DNA from: Siphonodentalium dalli | Lineage: Eukaryota > Mollusca > Scaphopoda > Gadilida > Siphonodentaliidae | Direction of reading: 5' to 3' | NCBI GenBank assembly: GCA_032622095.1 | Contig: CP136066.1 | Location: 104,865,319 to 104,929,318, forward strand | Length of the DNA stretch: 64,000 nt | In this document: piece by piece, positions 57,752-64,000 of the stretch | Position numbering within the stretch: the stretch's first letter is position 1 | How the letters are laid out: each line of letters starts with the position of its first letter | Position numbers and translations under genes: made by a program | The notes under the pieces: generated by a model | The model's input: the letters and a program-made list of their open reading frames with translations, nothing else | The model's database searches: none | Told to the model about the DNA's origin: nothing

Positions 57752-59155
57752 AAACTACCGGTACTCCCCACCTGAACTACCAGTACGCCCCACCTGAACT
57801 ACCGGTACTCCCCACCTGAACTACCGGCACTCCCCACCTGCACTACCGGTACTCCCCACCTGAACTACCGGTACTCCCCAACTGAACTACCGGTACTCCC
57901 CACCTGAACTACCGGTACTCCCCGCTTGAACTACCGGTACTCACCACCTGCACTACCGGTACTCCCCACCTGAACTACCGGTACTCCCACCTGCACTACC
58001 AGTACGCCCCATCTGAACTACCTGTACTCCCCACCTGAACTACCTGTACTCACCACCTGAACTACCAGTACTCACCACCTGAACTACCGGTACTCCCCAC
58101 CTGCACTACCTGTACTCCCCACCCACCTGAACTACCAGTACGCCCCACCCGAACTACCGATACTCACCACCTGAACTACCAGTACACCCCACCTGAACTA
58201 CCTGTACTCCCCACCTGAACTACCGGTACGCCCCACCCGAACTACCTGTACTCCCCACCTGCACTATACCGGTACTCCCCACCCACCTGAACTACCAGTA
58301 CGCCCCACCTGAACTACCAGTACGCCCCACCTGAACTACCTGTACTCCCCACCTGCACTACCAGTACGCCCCACCTGAACTACCTGTACGCCCCACCTGA
58401 ACTACCTGTAGTCCCCACCTGAACTACCGGTACTCACCACCTGCACTACCGGTACTCCCCACCTGCACTACCGGTACTCCCCACCCACCTGAACTACCAG
58501 TACGCCCCACCTGAACTACCAGTACGCCCCACCTGAACTCCCCACTTGCACTACCAGTACGCCCCACCTGAACAACCTGTACTCCCCACCTGAACTACCT
58601 GTACTCCCACCTGCACTACCAGTACGCCCCACCTGAACTGCCAGTACTCACCACCTGGACTACCGGTACTCCCCACCTGAACTACCGGTACGCCCCATCT
58701 GAACTATCGGTACTCCCCACCTGAACTACCGGTTCTCCCAACCTGAACTACCGGTACTCCCCACCTGAACTACCGGTACTCCCCACCTGCACTACCGGTA
58801 CTCCCCACCTGCACTACCGGTACTCCCCACCCACCTGAACTACCAGTACGCACCTGAACTACCAGTACGCCCCACCTGAACTACCTGTACTCCCCACCTG
58901 CACTACCAGTACGCCCCACCTGAACTGCCAGTACTCACCACCTGGACTACCGGTACTCCCCACCTGAACTACCGGTACGCCCCACCTGAACTATCGGTAC
59001 TCCCCACCTGAACTACCGGTACTCCCCACCTGAACTGCCGGTACTCGCCACCTGCACTACCGGTACTCCCCACCCACCTGAACTACCAGTACGCCCCACC
59101 TGAACTACCAGTACGCCCCACCTGAACCTGAACGCCCCACCCACCTGAACTACCA
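57752..59155. repeat. 22-bp GC-rich minisatellite
   Basis: About 63 imperfect units of GAACTACCGGTACTCCCCAC then CT. Variants are GCACTACC, CCAGTACGCC and CCTGTACTCC, with several units extended by CCAC (CCCCACCCACCTG). Blocks of variants recur (compare 58600-58720 with 58890-59010). It is strongly C-rich on the plus strand against an AT-rich background. No coding. Confidence 0.95.
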
Positions 59156-59210
59156 CGTGCATGTGATTGTTTGTGTGTCCCTAATAAATGTGCACACATA
59201 CGGATATATC

Positions 59211-59376
59211 GCACACTCAGCTTTATCTTTGGGTGTCAGGTCCTGGTTGATCAGTATACATACTCCACCGTCAGCCTGATCTCCCTCAATGAAGTCAGCT
59301 TTATCTTTAGATGTCAGGTCCCTGTTCATCAGTATAAATACTCCACCGTCGGCCTGATAGCCTGGTGGAAGCACCT
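59211..59376 (-). repeat. 78-bp tandem duplication with an open frame
   Basis: Two 78-bp units (GCTTTATCTTTGGGTGTCAG / GCTTTATCTTTAGATGTCAG). The minus strand is open across both as a 26-residue repeat (ADGGVFILMNRDLTSKDKAD and ADGGVCILINQDLTPKDKAE). The substitutions between units are mostly amino-acid-changing, so selection is not evident. I do not recognise the protein; it could be a repeat-protein exon or chance. Confidence 0.4.
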
Positions 59377-59759
59377 CACGTGCCCTGGTGTTCTGTCCAG
59401 GTTATATTTGAGCCAGGATTCCGTTCAACATATGGTATCGGGTTTGGTATAATTAACAACGGCGTGGAATTCTGATGATTTATCTTTGACGCTCCTGCAG
59501 TTGACTGTCATAATTTCGAGACTTTCCAACACTCCCGCTCCATCGTGGGTGTATAATGTATAGGCCTAACCGGTTCTGATAAGTTGAAAAATAATGAGGT
59601 AGCAATTAGAATATTGCAAACTTAAAGGGGGAAATTGTGTTTTCTCTTGAGTTGGGAATATGATGGGTGCAGATGGAAATTATAAGCTGAAAACCCCCCG
59701 CCATAACAAAATCCCTCTAGTCACGTCCCTGCATGTGTCGCCACTCCCCTGTTCGGAAC
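59377..59759. other. No gene recognised
   Basis: Non-coding appearance. Confidence 0.5.
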
Positions 59760-60393
59760 TACCTTACTCGTATTTAAATTCGCGCAGTACAATTTTTCGC
59801 GCACCCATCGGTGCGCGAATTTAAAACTGAGCGAAAAATAGTACGAATCCTGAGTTTATGCAGAGTCACTCAGAGGTATGTCTATGAGTACATAGATGTA
59901 AATCATGGTAACATCTTTTATATTGCAATGCTTGTAAGAAATACACATATTCCACGACGAAGCGACATGAAACCACGTCTCCATATCCAAACAATAGAGT
60001 TACACCATGGTCATGCAACCCCAGTCAAATTCAGGTATGATGTTCAACTATTGGAAATACACACAGCTAACTGATTTTTTCAAAGACAACATCCTATGCG
60101 GTTGTGGTTTTACTTCTTTCGAGATAATTTCAATTATGTTCATAACCATGCATTTGAATAATATGATGATTGCTTGGAGCACAATTTTACCACCCATCTT
60201 CTCAACAAAATGTTAAGGCAGTTACAATCAACTCGATGTTCGTCATGCTTGCTCTTTAATATGGACACGTATCTTCAGGAACCATTAAGGACTCAAACTG
60301 TCACCTGATACAAGTCTTTCACGAAACTATGTATGCGCGAATTCAACACTGAGCGAAAAATAGTACTACGCGAATTTAAATACGAGTAAGGTA
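59760..60393. mobile_element. 634-bp element with 30-bp terminal inverted repeats, family L
   Basis: TACCTTACTCGTATTTAAAT then TCGCGCAGTA at 59760-59789 is inverted at 60364-60393 with a single difference. The flanking TA fits a Tc1/mariner-like target. A sub-terminal phrase (GCGCGAATTTAAAACTGAGC then GAAAAATAGTAC) is repeated directly at 59812 and 60334. An 87-residue frame inside (59811-60074) has no recognisable transposase motif, so it is non-autonomous. Confidence 0.75.
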
Positions 60394-61020
60394 TTGAGAT
60401 TGTAAGGTAAAGGTTGGAATTTTCAAATACATGTCAATTGTTGATTATCCACTTTAAACTTAGACTGGGTCTCACGTTTATATCAAACGGTCTTTTAAAG
60501 TTGGAACTTGGGTATCACATAAACACTCACTCAATTGGTCAAACTTTTAGCAGTTGAAAATGGCATGCATGCCTGGTAAATTAGTTGGATTATTTAAATG
60601 TTTCGTTTTGCCTTTATATAATTTTGAGAGATTTTGCTGTTATATTCTTTTTTCATTTATTTATTTCTTTCTTTTTTCTGTATTTTGTTTTTGTATTTAT
60701 TTATTTAAACCAAAACATTATTGTATCGAACACTATTTATTCCCAAAATGTATGATTTACTTGCTTTGAGTGAGTTTAATCTCTTCGGCGGGGCTTCAAC
60801 GCCATTCTCACCGTCACAATCAGTTTGCCGATGTTTTCGCATTTGGGTTGTGTATCGGGCAGTGGTGAGTACTGACTGGAACTGTTTAACCGTGACCTCT
60901 ACTTTGCCATTTGTGTCGTCAATCAGCTTTGCTTGACATTTCAAAAATGAAATCAGTAGGAGCCTTTATTTATTCAAAATTAATATATGTCTGTAGTTGT
61001 ATAGGCGTTGTGGTCGGATA
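60394..61020. other. No gene recognised
   Basis: T-rich stretch at 60640-60710; overlapping frames on both strands at 60705-60944 without a recognisable family. Confidence 0.45.
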
Positions 61021-61145
61021 TGATGAGAAAGATCAAATTGTGCATGTTTGTTGAAAGTTATCCAGCCCGGTTCAATGCGCCTAGTTGCAGCTACCTACGC
61101 CTGAACAGAGTTGATTAACATGTTTGTCACATCACTTTCATATTT
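61021..61145. repeat. Left direct repeat flanking a LINE
   Basis: GATGAGAAAGATC then GTTGAAAGTTATCCAGCCCG, GTTCAATGCGC and GTCACATCACTTTCATATTT recur at 62362-62477 with modest divergence. The copies sit exactly on either side of the LINE remnant. Confidence 0.85.
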
Positions 61146-62361
61146 GGAATACATTGGAATGTATGTATAAAACATTTATTATGCCGCTTATGGATTACGG
61201 AGATGTCATTTTGTGCTCACGTGTGGAAAACTCTTCTTGAACTACTTGATGTGATACATTATAACGCCGCGAGAATTGTTAGTGGGCTAAATAAATATGT
61301 TCTTAATCGAAAACTCCCCACTAAACTATGATGGCCGACACTTGACACCAGACGCGAACACCATCAATTTCATCCTTGGCAGAAAATAATTCCTGGTAAA
61401 GCCCCTAATTAGCTGAGTAAACTTTTGGCGACCTTTGCTAAAGATCAATCTACTTACTCACATCGATATCCGTTACTATTCGTACAGAAACGCACCAATA
61501 CAGAACATTATAAATCTACTTTTCTGCTTGAGATGATGTCCAAATGGAATGGCGTGGTAATTAATGGTTCAGATAATCGTACAAAAATCAATATACTGAA
61601 ATTAATGTATGACAAATTACCTATCTTCCCTCCTAAACTGCCACCATACTTTAATACATGCACTTGCAAGTGGAACATTGTGCACTCCAAGATAAGGAAC
61701 AACTGCAGTGATTTAAATTAAGATAAAGTGAGAAATTATATTTCTATAACAGCCCACTGTCAATGCGGGTATTATATAGAAGACGCATCGCATTTGTTCT
61801 TCCAGTGCCCATTATTTGAAGAAAACCGTTTACTATTCTTCCAGAACCTCTGGTTAATTGGCATCTTTATTGATAGGCTTGAAGATATCCTCTTCGGGGC
61901 CCAGGCTAAGCAACTTATCCAATACTCTAAATGTTAGAACTGTTAGTTTTTGTTTAGCATTTCGCAATCGTTCAATGCATCGTCACGTAGATTCCACTGA
62001 CGGTAAAAATATCAAAATTCTAAAAACTCCTATATCCGTCTATATACATGTATTCATGTATTCGCCCATATAGCTATAAAATGTTTCAGCTCAACTAGCC
62101 ATAGGATTTACATCCCCCTCCTAAATATCTGTTTACAGCCTTAAACGCTAACCCTCAATTTCGCCCCCTTTCATCCAGGTACTACATCCCAACCAAGCAT
62201 AATACCATATATATATTAATAAGGGAGAGGAGCAATGATCTAAGTTGAATAACTTGTGCTCCCATCCATTTTGAATACATTATATCATATTTCACACTCT
62301 ATTTGTTAAAATATATAATGTATTCATGTAAACTGGGTCTAAATAAAATATGTTCAAACAT
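61146..62361 (+). pseudogene. 5'-truncated, decayed LINE (reverse-transcriptase C-terminal region and 3' UTR)
   Basis: The first recognisable protein (from 61160) is MYKTFIMPLMDYGDVI, the region just after the reverse transcriptase core. It breaks at a stop near 61238 and continues in another frame (LLELLDVIHYNAARIVSGL). The frame from 61425 runs to an in-frame TAA at 61719-61721 and continues in the same frame to 61937, with ISITAHCQCGYYIEDASHLF then FQC, the C-X-C...H-X4-C end. The 3' UTR ends at AATAAAATATGTTC near 62342-62355. There are at least one frameshift and two stops, so it is dead. The catalytic YADD part is missing. Confidence 0.8.
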
Positions 62362-62477
62362 TGATGAGAAATATCATGTTCGTTGAAAGTTATCCAGCCC
62401 GGTTCAATGCGCTCAGTTGTAGCTACAGATGCATGCACAGCGTGGGTTAACTTATTTGTCACATCACCTTCATATTT
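62362..62477. repeat. Right direct repeat flanking a LINE
   Basis: Second copy of 61021-61145. It starts immediately after the LINE tail, as a target-site duplication would, although 116-125 bp is long for one. Confidence 0.85.
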
Positions 62478-64000
62478 CTAGTTTGTTAGTTTGTATTATA
62501 TTTCAAAATTAAATTCGAGTTTAATTTATACTCGGTAAAATACGCTCATTTATAGGTAGAAACATATATGGCATACATACGCATGTATCTTCGCTCATAT
62601 CTTCTGATGTCAGCTCATTAGAATACAGTTATTGTAAGGCTTGTAATTATGTGAGCAATTAACACCCTCATTACGAAATGTTACGAAATATTATTTGACC
62701 AGAAAATTGCGCTCGCATAATCAGTATCAAACATCGATATTTAGCTCTGTCCCTTGTGCACGTTTAGTTCCGAAGTCGCTTAGCTTAGATTGTCCTGGTT
62801 TATTGACTTTTCGTTACTCCGTACTGTGAGTTTATCTGAGTTGACTGTAGCCGTCTATCACATTGTCTCGTCTGTTTCCGAAGAAGTAGAGAATTTGTTA
62901 TCCCTACGTGATAACCCAATGTGATTGGCATCACATATGTGGCTATAAACAATCATGTGATCGGTTTACTTACGTACGTGCGATTGGCACATGAGCAGGT
63001 ATCGCAGGAATGGGAGGATATCGTCCAGTTGTTGTGTCATCATCCTTCAAGGTATGTCATAATTTTTGATTCTTTACTAATTAATTTCGCACAACGAAAC
63101 TACAAATGCCCATTATCATACTAGTACTGTCGTTATTTGACTGTGTGTAATTTTATCTTTTAAACAGTTTAAATATGTACGCCCCGTTCATTTGTTGTTC
63201 GGGGTAATAATGTTTTCAACTAAATTAAATTTTTTATGCAGGTTCACTACCTCACAAAATATGTCTTTACTATAAAGTTACGTCCAATCGTTCGAAATTT
63301 CGGATCAACTTTAGTTCTGGTTTATAAATTCAGTTAATGCTGCCTCAATGGAATGCAATTTTAAATGAAAGTTTACAACCTTAAAATACAAGTAAAAGTT
63401 ATATTTGTGTGGTCCTCTCATTGTAACTCCACGCACGTGTACGGGTGTTTTATTACAACCACACTTGGTGTGTGGCTGAATTGCCCCAGACTACAAGCTT
63501 TGTTTGAGTTTTGATTTGTTCAATGATTTTCGCCACAGTTAAGGGCATTTGTGAAATAAAGCAACTGGCGTATTATCCATGCAACGCATGTTGGTGCTTC
63601 TTTTGGCGGTTAATATTTGATAACAGAACATTACTTTAAACATTATAGTGTATCAAACAGATGTAAGTTACACATCATATTTATTAGTAGAGTCGCTTAT
63701 GTACTTCCGTGGGAATTTTTTGGACAAATGTAGAGACTATGATATTATGATAGGGTATCACTTACTTTGTCGGAAAAAGTTTGTTAGACTTCATGGGTCC
63801 GCGACTGGAGGGAATTATGACGTCACAAGGATGACGTCATTGTCAGTTCAGTTCAGATGTAGGGTTGTCCTAAGAACTGACGAATACTGCGAATATTTCT
63901 TAATTGGTATACATATTTTTCAGTAAGAGCAATTCATCAATAGTAGTTCTCAAAGTACAGTACCCATATTAACGGGAAAATGTTATTCCAGTTAAAGATG
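62478..64000. other. No gene recognised
   Basis: AT-rich DNA with frames under 95 residues and no motif. A palindrome-like TGACGTCACAAGGATGACGT then CA (two TGACGTCA-type CRE sites) lies at 63818-63839; no promoter is shown to use it. Confidence 0.5.

Noticed and set aside
60705-60944. Minus-strand 79-residue frame with protein-like look and a GTGAGA donor-like site
   Set aside because: No acceptor with a pyrimidine tract, no start, and an open frame on the other strand; too weak to call.

Overview
This is an animal nuclear window, most likely from a mollusc. It is AT-rich and gene-poor, with short open frames scattered at random and no operons or bacterial signals. The best taxonomic clues are a tRNA-derived SINE with a Meta-type central domain and a (CAAT)n tail (about 29395-29711), the repeat that starts with a '(G)TATACCCCC..CAACGAAGT' end and a run of GTCC (25470-25746 and 28976-29250), a KRBA2/SCAND3-like integrase remnant, and three degraded LINE 3' ends. 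Gastropod or bivalve cannot be decided from the sequence alone.

Genes. The only host-gene piece I support with confidence is a terminal globin exon (42563-42694, + strand) with a good splice acceptor and a stop. No earlier exon was recognised; a 2-kb minisatellite lies just upstream, where the intron should be. Two weaker minus-strand exon candidates are listed (4295-4465 and 53032-53193), plus a 333-residue frame through a 33-bp minisatellite (13368-14369) that may or may not be coding. Everything else that looks protein-like is mobile-element debris.

Layout. 0-7 kb: diverged duplications, a piggyBac-like palindromic MITE, a 129-bp tandem repeat, a candidate exon, two tRNA-type SINE copies and an integrase pseudogene. 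7-13 kb: foldbacks, small duplications, two copies of a 465-bp MITE and dispersed repeats. 13.4-14.4 kb: 33-bp minisatellite. 15-16.3 kb: an inverted-repeat element with a Helitron-like insert. 18-21.5 kb: a stack of TTAA-flanked MITEs. 22-30 kb: SINEs, foldbacks and a (TCA)n block. 31.2-31.9 kb: a LINE fragment and hairpin enclosed by inverted arms. 34-35 kb: a 259-bp duplication. 35.8-37.5 kb: 29-bp minisatellite with a 464-bp higher-order period. 37.6-38.9 kb: SINE head and two MITEs. 40.5-42.4 kb: 38/29-bp minisatellite, then the globin exon. 43.2-44.9 kb: nested repeats. 47-55 kb: MITEs, a GC-rich tandem block, foldbacks and a long degraded repeat. 56.8-62.4 kb: LINE remnants, a 22-bp minisatellite and a TIR element.

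The main biological theme is several MITE families that use TTAA targets, nested in each other, together with four large minisatellites. No coherent multi-gene system is visible. All coordinates of repeat ends were read by eye and may be off by a few bases.
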